36,982 bases of DNA from Cohnella sp. SGD-V74 (GTDB lineage Bacteria > Bacillota > Bacilli > Paenibacillales > Paenibacillaceae). The notes below the pieces were generated by a model, which searched no databases, had not been told where the DNA came from, and was given only the letters and a program-made list of their open reading frames with translations. Shown piece by piece: positions 14,980 through 23,441 of the stretch. Location of the stretch: assembly GCF_003001675.1 (NCBI RefSeq), contig NZ_PVYW01000036.1:1-36982 (forward strand), written 5' to 3'. Positions within the stretch are counted from its first letter, which is position 1. Each line of letters begins with the position of its first letter. Both the position numbers and the translations under genes were made by a program.

Positions 14980-16347
14980 ATGAGAGGAGAACCGGCGCGC
15001 GCGCTGACGATACGCGAGATCACCCGACTCATCAAGAACAAGCTCGAAGGCGATCCGGGGCTTCAGGACGTATGGCTGCGAGGCGAGATTTCGAACTTTA
15101 CGCTTCATTCCAGCGGTCATATGTATTTCACGCTGAAGGACGAGAACGCCCGATTAAAATGCATCATGTTCGCATCCTACAATCAGAGATTGCCATTCGC
15201 TCCGAAGAACGGCATGAAGGTGCTGGCGCGGGGAGGCGTCTCGGTCTACGAACGGGACGGCCAGTATCAGTTCTACGCGACGGCGATGCAGCCCGACGGC
15301 ATCGGCAGCCTGTATCTGGCCTTCGAGCAGCTCAAACGCAAGCTGGAGGAAGAAGGGCTGTTCCGTCCGGAGGCGAAGCGGGCGCTGCCCCTTTATCCGC
15401 GGACGGTCGGGGTTATCACGTCGCCGACCGGCGCCGCCGTGCGGGACATTCTGATCACGCTCGAGCGCCGCAATCCGGGCGTGCACGTGCTGCTGTATCC
15501 GGTATCCGTGCAAGGCACCGGCGCCGCTCCTTCCATCGTCAAGGCGATTCGGGAGATGAACGAGCTGGGCGCTGCCGACGTGCTGATCGTCGGCCGAGGC
15601 GGCGGCTCGCTTGAAGAACTGTGGGCGTTTAACGAGGAGGTCGTCGCCCGGGCGATTCGGGCTTCCGCGATTCCGGTTATCTCTGCCGTCGGCCACGAGA
15701 CGGACTTTACGATCTCGGATTTCGCCGCGGATATTCGCGCGGCAACGCCAACCGCGGCGGCCGAGCTCGCGGTCAGGCATATCGGGGAGCTGCGGCAGGA
15801 GCTGGCCCATCTGGAGCAGCGAATGTCCGGAGCGCTCGGACGCGGGCTTGCAAGGGCGAAGGAGCGGTGGCAGCATGCGGCGCGTTCGCCTTATTTCACG
15901 CAGCCGAGACGCAGCCTGCTCGTGCAGGCCGAACGGCTGGACCGGCTGAAGGAAGCGCTCCGCTACCGGATCAGGGCGGAGCAGAGCCGGGCCCAAGAGC
16001 GCGCCACGCGGCTTGCCGGCAGGCTGCAGGCGGTTAATCCGCGGCAGCAGATCGTTCATGCCCGTCAGCGGGTGACGGCGGCTTCGAAGGGGCTGGAGCT
16101 GGCGATGAACGCGATCGCGCGCGACAAGGCGAGCCGCTTCGGCTCCCTGGTCAGGCAGCTCGATGCGCTTAGTCCGCTGAAGGTCATGGCCCGCGGCTAC
16201 AGTCTGGCCTACGACGAACAGGAGCAGAAGCTGATTCGTTCGGTGAACGAGGTTCAGCCGGGCGATCTCATTCGTCTTCGTCTCACGGACGGTAAACTGG
16301 ACTGCCAAATCTGGGGAATACACGGGGAGGAGCAAGTCAATGGCTAA
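14980..16347 (+). CDS. xseA: Exodeoxyribonuclease VII large subunit
   Basis: Catalytic subunit of ExoVII, a single-strand exonuclease working with XseB. 455 residues. An N-terminal OB-fold is visible (LTIREITRLIKNKLE..LQDVWLRGEISNF), then the nuclease core with GVITSPTGAAVRDI, VGRGGGSLEELWAFN and SAVGHETDFTISDFAADIRAATPTAAAEL. A long helical arm rich in Arg/Gln/Glu and a C-terminal DG-LRLTDG segment follow. It overlaps xseB by 8 bp. Confidence 0.97.
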   Translation: MRGEPARALTIREITRLIKNKLEGDPGLQDVWLRGEISNFTLHSSGHMYFTLKDENARLKCIMFASYNQRLPFAPKNGMKVLARGGVSVYERDGQYQFYATAMQPDGIGSLYLAFEQLKRKLEEEGLFRPEAKRALPLYPRTVGVITSPTGAAVRDILITLERRNPGVHVLLYPVSVQGTGAAPSIVKAIREMNELGAADVLIVGRGGGSLEELWAFNEEVVARAIRASAIPVISAVGHETDFTISDFAADIRAATPTAAAELAVRHIGELRQELAHLEQRMSGALGRGLARAKERWQHAARSPYFTQPRRSLLVQAERLDRLKEALRYRIRAEQSRAQERATRLAGRLQAVNPRQQIVHARQRVTAASKGLELAMNAIARDKASRFGSLVRQLDALSPLKVMARGYSLAYDEQEQKLIRSVNEVQPGDLIRLRLTDGKLDCQIWGIHGEEQVNG

Positions 16348-16618
16348 CAACGGCGCGGGGAAAGCCGAAGCAGCCGGGGAGAACGGCGCGGCGGAAATGT
16401 CGTTCGAGCTGGCGATGGAGAAGCTCGAGACGATCGTCGCCAAGCTGGAGAGCGGGGACGTGCCGCTGGAGACGGCGATCGAGCTGTTCCAGGAAGGGAT
16501 GACGCTGTCTCGTCTGTGCGGTCAGAAGCTGGAGCAGGTCGAGCGCCGCATCGAAATGCTCGTGGAAGGCGACGGCGGACTGCAGCGCAAGCCGTTCTCC
16601 GCGGGGAAAGAAGAGTAA
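16340..16618 (+). CDS. xseB: Exodeoxyribonuclease VII small subunit
   Basis: 92 residues. The conserved part is SFELAMEKLETIVAKLESGDVPLETAIELFQEGMTL with a CGQKLEQVERRIEML helix, standard for XseB. A Gly/Ala-rich N-terminal tail of about 20 residues and a short C-terminal tail surround it. It binds the helical arm of XseA. Overlap with xseA suggests coupled translation in a fixed ratio. Confidence 0.95.
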   Translation: MANNGAGKAEAAGENGAAEMSFELAMEKLETIVAKLESGDVPLETAIELFQEGMTLSRLCGQKLEQVERRIEMLVEGDGGLQRKPFSAGKEE

Positions 16619-16671
16619 TTATCGGGCGCGATCCGGCATACATAGGTTTTGAAGAGCAGAGGGGTTATGAC

Positions 16672-17583
16672 GTGAAGACTTCGGTGGATTTGCACACTTA
16701 TTTGCAAGAGCAGCGGGAACGGGTGGAAGACGCGCTGCGCAACGTTTTTCCGGAGGATTGGCCGATTCCGGGCCGGCTGCGGGAAGCGATGGACTATTCC
16801 TTGCTGGCGGGGGGCAAGCGCCTCCGGCCGATTCTGGCGCTGGCGGCGGCCGAAGCGGTGTCGGGCAGGGAGGAAACTTCCGCCAAGGCGCTTGCTTTCG
16901 CATGCGCGGTCGAGATGATCCACACGTATTCGCTCATCCACGACGATCTGCCGGCCATGGACAACGACGATTATCGCCGCGGAAGACCGACGAATCATAA
17001 AGTGTTCGGCGACGCGATGGCGATTCTCGCCGGCGACGGGCTGCTGACGCATGCGTTTCATGTCGCTTCGCGGGCTTCGGAGGCCGGCGTGCCCGCGGAA
17101 CGCGTGCTTGCCGTCGTTCGGGAGCTGTCCCGCTTCGCCGGGCTGCCGGGCATGGTCGGCGGCCAGGTATCGGACATGCTCGGAGAGCAGGGAATCACGT
17201 CGCTGGAGCAATTGGAGCATATTCATCTGCACAAGACGAGCGATCTGATTTCCTTCTCGCTGAGGTCCGGCGGCCACGCGGCCGAAGCGGACGATCGGCA
17301 GCTGGAGGCGCTGGGACGATTCGGGCGCAACGTCGGCTTGGCGTTCCAAATCCAGGACGACATTCTCGACCTGACCGGCTCCGCCGACAAGCTCGGCAAG
17401 CCGGTGAAGAGCGACGAGCGTCAGCAGAAAGTAACCTATCCGTACTTGCTCGGCCTCGAAGAGAGCCGCAGACGCGTCTCCGAGCTGACGTGCGAAGCGG
17501 CCGACGCCTTGCTTCAAGCCGGGCTGGCTAAGCCGGACCGCCTGCTGGAGATCGCGGATTACTTGCTGAACCGGGATCATTAA
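16672..17583 (+). CDS. ispA: Farnesyl diphosphate synthase (geranyltranstransferase)
   Basis: Condenses isopentenyl diphosphate with allylic diphosphates to make geranyl- and farnesyl diphosphate for undecaprenol and quinones. 303 residues with the first Asp-rich motif DDLPAMDNDDYRRGRPTNHK, the second motif FQIQDDILDLTG, LLAGGKRLRP, and GMVGGQVSDM. The GTG at 16672 has AGAGGGG 7 bp upstream; the frame extends further upstream into xseB, but those residues are not part of the family. A terminator separates it from dxs. Confidence 0.95.
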   Translation: MKTSVDLHTYLQEQRERVEDALRNVFPEDWPIPGRLREAMDYSLLAGGKRLRPILALAAAEAVSGREETSAKALAFACAVEMIHTYSLIHDDLPAMDNDDYRRGRPTNHKVFGDAMAILAGDGLLTHAFHVASRASEAGVPAERVLAVVRELSRFAGLPGMVGGQVSDMLGEQGITSLEQLEHIHLHKTSDLISFSLRSGGHAAEADDRQLEALGRFGRNVGLAFQIQDDILDLTGSADKLGKPVKSDERQQKVTYPYLLGLEESRRRVSELTCEAADALLQAGLAKPDRLLEIADYLLNRDH

Positions 17584-17598
17584 ACGACGCGATACAAG

Positions 17599-17655
17599 GA
17601 AGCCCCGTACGGGACGGACGGCGCAGCGGGCGACGTTTGTCAGGTCGGGGCTTTT
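17599..17655 (+). terminator. Terminator after ispA
   Basis: AAGCCCCG (17600-17607) pairs with CGGGGCTT (17646-17653), which continues into TTTT. A long loop of about 38 nt holds smaller GC hairpins. Confidence 0.65.
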
Positions 17656-17667
17656 CGTTGCGGAATT

Positions 17668-17696
17668 TGGGCATTGAATCGGGGTTATGGTATAAT
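17668..17696 (+). promoter_or_regulatory. Sigma-A promoter of dxs
   Basis: TGGGCA (17668-17673), 17 bp, TATAAT (17691-17696) with an extended TGG directly before it. Confidence 0.7.
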
Positions 17697-17734
17697 GGGT
17701 CTATTATTGATGTGGGGAAAGCGGGGAACATGAC

Positions 17735-19630
17735 TTGCTGCTCGAGCGAATCGACAGTCCGGATGACTTGAAGAAACTAACGCTGCCCGAGCTTCCTCAG
17801 CTGGCGGAAGAAATTCGACACTTTCTCATTCGGAAGCTGAGCGTAACCGGAGGACATCTGGCGCCCAACCTCGGCGTAGTGGAGCTGACTTTGGCGCTTC
17901 ATTACCATTACGACAGCCCTAAGGATAAATTTATTTTCGACGTCGGGCATCAGGCCTACGTGCACAAGATGCTGACCGGCCGTCAAGACCGCTTTGATAC
18001 GCTGCGCCAGAAGGACGGACTATGCGGGTTCGTCAAGCGCAACGAGAGCGAGCACGACGTATGGGAAGCCGGCCATAGCAGCACCTCTTTGTCCGCAGCG
18101 ATGGGGATGGCTTTGGCGCGCGATTTGAAGGGCGAATCGAACCGCGTAGTCGCGATCATCGGCGACGGTGCGCTCACCGGAGGCATGGCGCTTGAGGCGC
18201 TTAACCATATCGGGCACGAGAAGCGCAAATTGATGGTCGTGCTGAACGACAACGAGATGTCCATCGCTCCGAACGTCGGAGCTATCCATAATTATCTGGG
18301 CAAGGTCAGAACGGAGAAGATTTACCGCAAGGCGAAGGACGAACTGGACTGGCTGCTGCGCAAGGTGCCTGCGATCGGCGGCAAGCTGGCCCGCACGGCG
18401 GATCGCGTCAAAGACAGTCTGAAATATTTGATCGCACCGGACGGCATGCTGTTCGAGGAATTCGGACTGAAGTATTTCGGTCCCGTGGACGGCCACGACT
18501 TGAGCAAGCTGCTGGAGGCGTTCAAGCAAGCGGACCAGGTCGACGGGCCGGTGCTCGTGCACGTGCTGACGACCAAAGGGAAGGGCTATTCCCCGGCCGA
18601 AGCCGATTCGCATAAGTGGCATGGCGTATCCGGAGCGTACAAGATCGAATCCGGGCAAGTGATCAAGCCGGTCGGTCCTCCGATGTATACGGAAGTGTTC
18701 GGCAACGCTCTGATCGAGCTTGCGGAGCAGGATCCCCGCATCGTGGCCATTACGCCTGCGATGCCGGGCGGATCGGGCTTGCTGAAGTTCGCGGAGAAGT
18801 TCCCCGACCGGATGTACGACGTCGGCATCGCCGAGCAGCACGCGGGGACGATGTCGGCCGCGCTGGCGATGGAAGGGATGAAGCCCGTATTCGCCGTCTA
18901 TTCGACGTTCCTGCAGCGTGCGTACGATCAGGTCGTCCACGATATTTGCCGGCAGAACTTGAACGTCGTGTTCGCCATCGATCGGGCCGGCTTCGTCGGA
19001 GCCGACGGCGAGACGCATCAAGGCGTATACGATATCGCGTTCCTGCGGCACATTCCGAACATGGTCATCATGATGCCCAAGGACGAGAACGAGCTGAGAA
19101 ATATGCTGCGTACGGCGGTCGATTACGACGGCGGACCGATCGCGGTGCGGTATCCGCGGATCGAAGGCGTAGGCGTCGAATACGACGAGCGGATGACGGC
19201 GATCGAGATCGGAACGTGGGAGACGGTTCGCGAAGGGGACTACGCGGCCGTGCTGGCGATCGGCCCGATGGTTCAAGTGGCCGAGGAAGCGGCGGATCTG
19301 CTGAAGCGCGAAGGCATTAACGTGCGCGTCGTTAACGCCCGGTTCGTCAAGCCGTTGGACCAACAAATGCTTCTGTCGTTGGCGAAAGAACGATTACCGA
19401 TCATGGTCGTGGAAGAAGGCGCCGTTCAGGGCGGTCTGGGCAGCGCGATTCTGGAATTCTATGCGCTTCAAGGCGTTCAACCGGCTTCGGTTCATCTGGC
19501 CGGCATCCCCGACATATTCGTGGAGCATGCGACGGTGAAGGAGCAGCGCGAGGAAGTCGGGCTGACGGCCGAAAGCCTCGCCCAGCGGCTGGCTTCGCTC
19601 TCCGTGCGGAAGAGGCAAAGGGCCACCTGA
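17735..19630 (+). CDS. dxs: 1-deoxy-D-xylulose-5-phosphate synthase
   Basis: Thiamine-diphosphate enzyme that joins pyruvate and glyceraldehyde 3-phosphate in the first step of the MEP isoprenoid pathway. 631 residues. Features seen are FDVGHQAYVHKMLTGR, the ThDP-binding GDGALTGGMALEALN..NDNEMSIAPNVG, the transketolase-like pyrimidine domain (DVGIAEQHAGTMSAALA, FAIDRAGFVGADGETHQG) and the C-terminal domain (VVEEGAVQGGLGS). The TTG start is supported by GCGGGGAA upstream and the typical LLERIDSPDDLKKL start. The stop overlaps the tlyA start. Confidence 0.97.
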   Translation: MLLERIDSPDDLKKLTLPELPQLAEEIRHFLIRKLSVTGGHLAPNLGVVELTLALHYHYDSPKDKFIFDVGHQAYVHKMLTGRQDRFDTLRQKDGLCGFVKRNESEHDVWEAGHSSTSLSAAMGMALARDLKGESNRVVAIIGDGALTGGMALEALNHIGHEKRKLMVVLNDNEMSIAPNVGAIHNYLGKVRTEKIYRKAKDELDWLLRKVPAIGGKLARTADRVKDSLKYLIAPDGMLFEEFGLKYFGPVDGHDLSKLLEAFKQADQVDGPVLVHVLTTKGKGYSPAEADSHKWHGVSGAYKIESGQVIKPVGPPMYTEVFGNALIELAEQDPRIVAITPAMPGGSGLLKFAEKFPDRMYDVGIAEQHAGTMSAALAMEGMKPVFAVYSTFLQRAYDQVVHDICRQNLNVVFAIDRAGFVGADGETHQGVYDIAFLRHIPNMVIMMPKDENELRNMLRTAVDYDGGPIAVRYPRIEGVGVEYDERMTAIEIGTWETVREGDYAAVLAIGPMVQVAEEAADLLKREGINVRVVNARFVKPLDQQMLLSLAKERLPIMVVEEGAVQGGLGSAILEFYALQGVQPASVHLAGIPDIFVEHATVKEQREEVGLTAESLAQRLASLSVRKRQRAT

Positions 19631-20496
19631 TGGAGAAAACGCAGACGACCAAGGAGCGGCTCGACCTGCTGCTGCTGGAGCAGGGATATTTCGAAAGCCG
19701 GGAGAAGGCGAAAGCCGCCATCATGGCCGGGCTCGTGCTTATCGGAACGGAGCGCGTCGACAAGGCGGGAACGAAGGTGCCTCGCGACGCGGCCATTACC
19801 GTGAAAGGCTCTGTGCATCCTTATGTCAGCCGCGGCGGACTGAAGCTGGAGAAGGCGATCAAGCATTTCGGCCTTGATCTGCGGGATGCGGTCATGCTCG
19901 ATATCGGCGCTTCGACGGGCGGCTTTACGGATTGCGCTTTGCAGAACGGGGCGGCGCTGGTGTATGCGGTGGACGTCGGCTACAACCAACTGGACTGGTC
20001 GCTCCGTCAAGACGAGCGGGTCCAAGTGCTGGAGCGGACGAACTTCCGTCACATGACGGCGGATCAGCTGGACGGTCCGCAGCCGGGCTTTGCGAGCATC
20101 GACGTTTCGTTCATCTCGCTTAAGCTGATTTTGCCGGTGCTGGCCGAGATCCTCCGGAAGGGCGGGCATACGGTCGCCCTGATCAAGCCTCAATTCGAAG
20201 CGGGCAGGGAACACGTCGGCAAGTCCGGCGTCATTCGGGACCCGGCCGTTCACGCGCAAGTGCTGCGGGACGTGCTTGCCGCGGCGGCGGAGCTGAGATT
20301 CGAGCTGCAGGGGCTCACGTATTCTCCGATTACCGGGGGCGAGGGCAACATCGAATTTCTCGCCTATTGGCTTCTCGGCTCCGCGTCCTCCGAGGAGAAG
20401 CCGTCCGCGCCTGTCGCGACGGATCGGCCGCTTGAGGAGCTGATCGCGATGACGGTGGAGGAAGCGAACCGAACCTTCCGCCGCACTCCTTCATAA
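19630..20496 (+). CDS. tlyA: TlyA-family rRNA 2'-O-methyltransferase (YqxC-like)
   Basis: 288 residues. An N-terminal S4 RNA-binding domain (KERLDLLLLEQGYFESREKAKAAIMAG, about 8-70) is followed by an FtsJ-like methyltransferase domain with the SAM motif MLDIGASTGGFTDCAL and the FASIDVSFISLKLILP segment. Mycobacterial TlyA methylates 16S and 23S rRNA cytidines; in firmicutes the target is less certain, and the hemolysin label used for the family is historical. It overlaps dxs by one base and ends just before a terminator. Confidence 0.92.
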   Translation: MEKTQTTKERLDLLLLEQGYFESREKAKAAIMAGLVLIGTERVDKAGTKVPRDAAITVKGSVHPYVSRGGLKLEKAIKHFGLDLRDAVMLDIGASTGGFTDCALQNGAALVYAVDVGYNQLDWSLRQDERVQVLERTNFRHMTADQLDGPQPGFASIDVSFISLKLILPVLAEILRKGGHTVALIKPQFEAGREHVGKSGVIRDPAVHAQVLRDVLAAAAELRFELQGLTYSPITGGEGNIEFLAYWLLGSASSEEKPSAPVATDRPLEELIAMTVEEANRTFRRTPS

Positions 20497-20514
20497 GAGA
20501 GCAATCGCCCGGAC

Positions 20515-20577
20515 ACCCGGAGCTGCCGAAGAACGGCCTGAGGATCGATCCGGGCCGGCGCGCATCTCCGGGTTTTT
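20515..20577 (+). terminator. Terminator after tlyA
   Basis: ACCCGGAG (20515-20522) pairs with CTCCGGGT (20566-20573), followed by TTTTT. A GCCG/CGGC hairpin lies inside the loop. Confidence 0.7.
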
Positions 20578-20683
20578 GCACGAGCTTGGAGGAAATCGGC
20601 GTCCGATCTCGAAAAGGTAAAACAACGGATACAACTTGTCCAGACAGCGCGGCTCTCCGTAACGGAACGTTCGGGAGGCGGTT

Positions 20684-21151
20684 ATGGATAGCGTAGGAGA
20701 TTGGCTCATCATGCTGATTGCGGCTGGCATTATGGGATGGTGGGTGATCAGAAGGCTGGACCGTTGGCTGCACGAACCTCCCGATGCCCGTCTGCGCAAG
20801 CTTGCGACCGCTGGCGGCGTCGAAGAGGACGAGCATGTCGTCCTGCTGAAGGAGCAAGGCTTTCAAGTGCTGTCGGGCAAGCACCGCATTCCGCTCGGAG
20901 TGTCGGTGGATGACGGCGCGGTCATGCCGACTCGCCTCTATTTCGATTATTTGGCCGCGAAGGATCATAAATATTACTTGGTGAAGCTCGAACGGCCCAG
21001 ACAGCCGTTCGAATGGACGGCCAGCGGCTTGCGCGAAAGGCTGCTCGTCTATGCGCTGCTGTTTCCGGATTGCCACGGTATTATCATCGTGTTTCCGCAG
21101 CAACGTCAAATTAAAACAGTGCGATTCAAAGTGGAGGCTGGCGAGAAATGA
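20684..21151 (+). CDS. Unrecognised membrane-anchored protein between tlyA and ahrC
   Basis: 155 residues. An N-terminal membrane helix (WLIMLIAAGIMGWWVI, about 7-22) leads into a soluble domain of mixed alpha/beta character: GFQVLSGKHRIPLGVSVDDG, TRLYFDYLAAKDHKYYLVKLE, LRERLLVYALLFPDCHGIIIVFP. The layout of D (in YFDYLA), a strand ending VKLE, then a helix and another strand recalls the PD-(D/E)XK nuclease fold. The expected E-x-K is not clean, so this is only a structural guess. GGGAGGCG precedes the ATG. The stop overlaps the ahrC start by 4 bp, tying it to that gene. B. subtilis has no gene at this place. Confidence 0.8.
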   Translation: MDSVGDWLIMLIAAGIMGWWVIRRLDRWLHEPPDARLRKLATAGGVEEDEHVVLLKEQGFQVLSGKHRIPLGVSVDDGAVMPTRLYFDYLAAKDHKYYLVKLERPRQPFEWTASGLRERLLVYALLFPDCHGIIIVFPQQRQIKTVRFKVEAGEK

Positions 21152-21597
21152 AAGGACAACGTCAACGCAAAATCCGTGAGTTGATCGGCTCCAGGGAAGT
21201 CGAGACGCAAGAGGAACTCGTGGAAGCGCTAGGCTTGGAAGGAATGCAGGTGACCCAAGCGACGGTGTCGCGCGACATTAAGGAAATGCAGCTGATCAAA
21301 GTCCCGCTGGAGGACGGTCGATACAAATATTCGATGCCCCAGGACCAGCGTTACAATCCGGCCCAGAAGCTGAAGCGGGCGCTGCTCGATCACTATCTGG
21401 GGGCGGAGTCGGCGGAAAATCTCGTCGTTCTGAAATGTCTGCCCGGCACGGCGGGGACGATCGCGGCGCTGATCGACGGCATGGACTGGCCGGAAATCAT
21501 CGGCACGATCGGCGGCGACGATACGACGCTCATCATTACAAAGACGAAAAGCCTCGGAGAAGACGTGCTGAAGCGAATCAACGATATTATGCTGTGA
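21148..21597 (+). CDS. ahrC: Arginine repressor AhrC/ArgR
   Basis: Arginine-responsive hexameric repressor of biosynthetic genes and activator of catabolic genes. 149 residues, identical in length to B. subtilis AhrC. The winged-helix N-terminal domain shows QRQRKIREL..VETQEELVEAL and VTQATVSRDIKEMQLIKVP. The C-terminal oligomerisation and arginine-binding domain shows VLKCLPGTAGTIAALIDGMDWPEIIGTIGGDDT. The ATG lies inside the stop of the preceding gene. recN follows after 32 bp, as in Bacillus. Confidence 0.97.
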   Translation: MKGQRQRKIRELIGSREVETQEELVEALGLEGMQVTQATVSRDIKEMQLIKVPLEDGRYKYSMPQDQRYNPAQKLKRALLDHYLGAESAENLVVLKCLPGTAGTIAALIDGMDWPEIIGTIGGDDTTLIITKTKSLGEDVLKRINDIML

Positions 21598-21629
21598 CTT
21601 AAGACTAGTCGGGTGCAGGGGGGCTTATC

Positions 21630-23315
21630 ATGCTTCGCGAGTTAACCATCCATAATCTTGCCGTCATCGAGAGCGTATCCGTCGCTTTCCATCCCGGCTT
21701 TCACGTCCTCACAGGAGAGACGGGCGCCGGCAAATCGATCGTAATCGACGCCTTGACGTTGGCGGCCGGCGGCCGGGGCTCGGCCGAGATGATCCGGCAC
21801 GGCTGCGACAAGGCGGATATCGAAGCGGTATTCGATCTTCCCTCCGGGCACCCCGTATGGGAGACGCTCGGACGTCTCGGCATCGAGGCGGATCGCGACG
21901 AGACGCTGCTTATTCGCCGGGAACTGCTGTCCCACGGCAAATCGTCGGCAAGAATCAACGGTCAGAGCGTCACGCTGACCATGCTGAAGGAAGTCGGCGA
22001 GCACCTGGTCAACATTCACGGCCAGCACGAGCATCAATCGCTCCTGAAGACGGAGAAGCATCTGGAATGGCTCGATCTGTTCGCGGGAGAGGACATTCGC
22101 GAAGAGAAGTCCGCTTACCGCCAGGTGTACCAGCAGTATGTCGGCGTGAGCAAGGAGCGGCGCGAGCTGGAGGAGAAGTCGAGGCAAGGCATGCAAATGC
22201 TCGACTTGTATCGGTTCCAGCTGGAGGAGATTGCCGCCGCCAGGTTAAAACCGGGAGAGGATGAATCCCTTGCCGACGAACGGCGCAAACTAGCCCATGC
22301 GGAGAAGCTTGCGGATGCCGTAACGGAAGCGTACGACCTGCTCTACGGAACAAAAGGCTTATCCGCGCTCTCGCGTTCCCTGAGCCGACTGCAGGATATC
22401 GTGAAATTCGATCCCGCTGCCCTTCAGCCGCTCGTGGAACAGCTTCAGAGCGCTTATTACAGCGCCGAGGACGGCGCGTACCAGCTTCGCGATTATAAGG
22501 ATAACATCGAATTCAATCCCGAGCGTCTGGCTCAGATCGAGCAACGTCTGGACGTTCTTCACGGATTAAAACGCAAATACGGCGAGACGATCGAGGACAT
22601 TTTGAATTATCGGGCCAAAATTCAGGCCGAAGCCGATCAACTCGACAATAGCGAGGAGCTGCTCGAGAAGCTGACGGCTCAGGAAGCTCAGCTTAGGATC
22701 GAGCTGCAGACGCGGGCGGAGAAGCTGTCGGCGATCCGTCGCAGCGCGGCCCGCGTGCTCGCCAAGCAGATCGAGCAGGAATTGGCCGAGCTGCAGATGG
22801 AGCGTTCCATATTCGAGGTCAAGCTCGGAACGGCCGAGCTTACGGTCTCGGGGACGGACACCGCCGAGTTCATCCTGTCGACGAACCCGGGCGAGCCGCC
22901 CAAGCCGCTGGCCAAGATCGCGTCCGGCGGCGAGATGTCGCGCGTCATGCTGGCGCTGAAGGCGATTTTCGCCCGTATCGATGAGATTCCCGTGCTCGTC
23001 TTCGACGAAGTGGACACCGGCGTCAGCGGGAGGGCGGCGCAAGCGATCGCGGAGAAGCTTAGCTTGCTGTCCCGCCATTGCCAAGTGTTCGCCATCACGC
23101 ACCTGCCCCAGGTGGCTTGTATGGCCGATCATCAATACGAAATCCGCAAGCAGGTGAACGAACAGTCCCGCACGCGGACGTCGGTTACGCAGCTGTCTCC
23201 GGAGCAAAGGATCGAGGAACTGGCCCGGATGCTCGGAGGAGTGGAAGTAACGGAAAAAACCCGTCATCATGCACAAGAAATGCTTAGTCTGGCGGAGATC
23301 CGAAAAAACGCGTAA
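21630..23315 (+). CDS. recN: DNA repair protein RecN
   Basis: SMC-like ATPase acting early at double-strand breaks. 561 residues. Walker A GETGAGKS (Lys about 35) lies in the N-terminal head. Two coiled-coil arms rich in Glu/Lys/Leu (about 155-370) flank the middle. The signature KIASGGEMSRVMLALKAIF and Walker B PVLVFDEVDTGVSGRAAQAIAEKL lie in the C-terminal head. GGGGGG stands before the ATG. Length is slightly below the Bacillus protein (576). Confidence 0.97.
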   Translation: MLRELTIHNLAVIESVSVAFHPGFHVLTGETGAGKSIVIDALTLAAGGRGSAEMIRHGCDKADIEAVFDLPSGHPVWETLGRLGIEADRDETLLIRRELLSHGKSSARINGQSVTLTMLKEVGEHLVNIHGQHEHQSLLKTEKHLEWLDLFAGEDIREEKSAYRQVYQQYVGVSKERRELEEKSRQGMQMLDLYRFQLEEIAAARLKPGEDESLADERRKLAHAEKLADAVTEAYDLLYGTKGLSALSRSLSRLQDIVKFDPAALQPLVEQLQSAYYSAEDGAYQLRDYKDNIEFNPERLAQIEQRLDVLHGLKRKYGETIEDILNYRAKIQAEADQLDNSEELLEKLTAQEAQLRIELQTRAEKLSAIRRSAARVLAKQIEQELAELQMERSIFEVKLGTAELTVSGTDTAEFILSTNPGEPPKPLAKIASGGEMSRVMLALKAIFARIDEIPVLVFDEVDTGVSGRAAQAIAEKLSLLSRHCQVFAITHLPQVACMADHQYEIRKQVNEQSRTRTSVTQLSPEQRIEELARMLGGVEVTEKTRHHAQEMLSLAEIRKNA

Positions 23316-23380
23316 CGACGCGAAAAATCAATCGCGTAGGAAGCTTTTTGAGAACATAAAAGGAGCAAGCCGCGGTTACC

Positions 23381-23408
23381 TTATAGGTACGTTATCGGCG
23401 ACATACCA
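23381..23408 (+). promoter_or_regulatory. Possible sigma-G/F promoter of spoIVB
   Basis: TTATA (23381-23385), 16 bp, CATACCA (23402-23408). The -10 resembles the forespore CATAnnA pattern; the -35 is weak. In B. subtilis spoIVB is transcribed by sigma-F and then sigma-G, which is the reason for looking here. Confidence 0.35.
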
Positions 23409-23441
23409 GAGCCGATTCAGACTGTAAGGGAGCGTGAGATC

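Noticed and set aside
19630..20496. Hemolysin
   Set aside because: The TlyA family name is historical; the S4 and FtsJ-like domains point to rRNA methylation.
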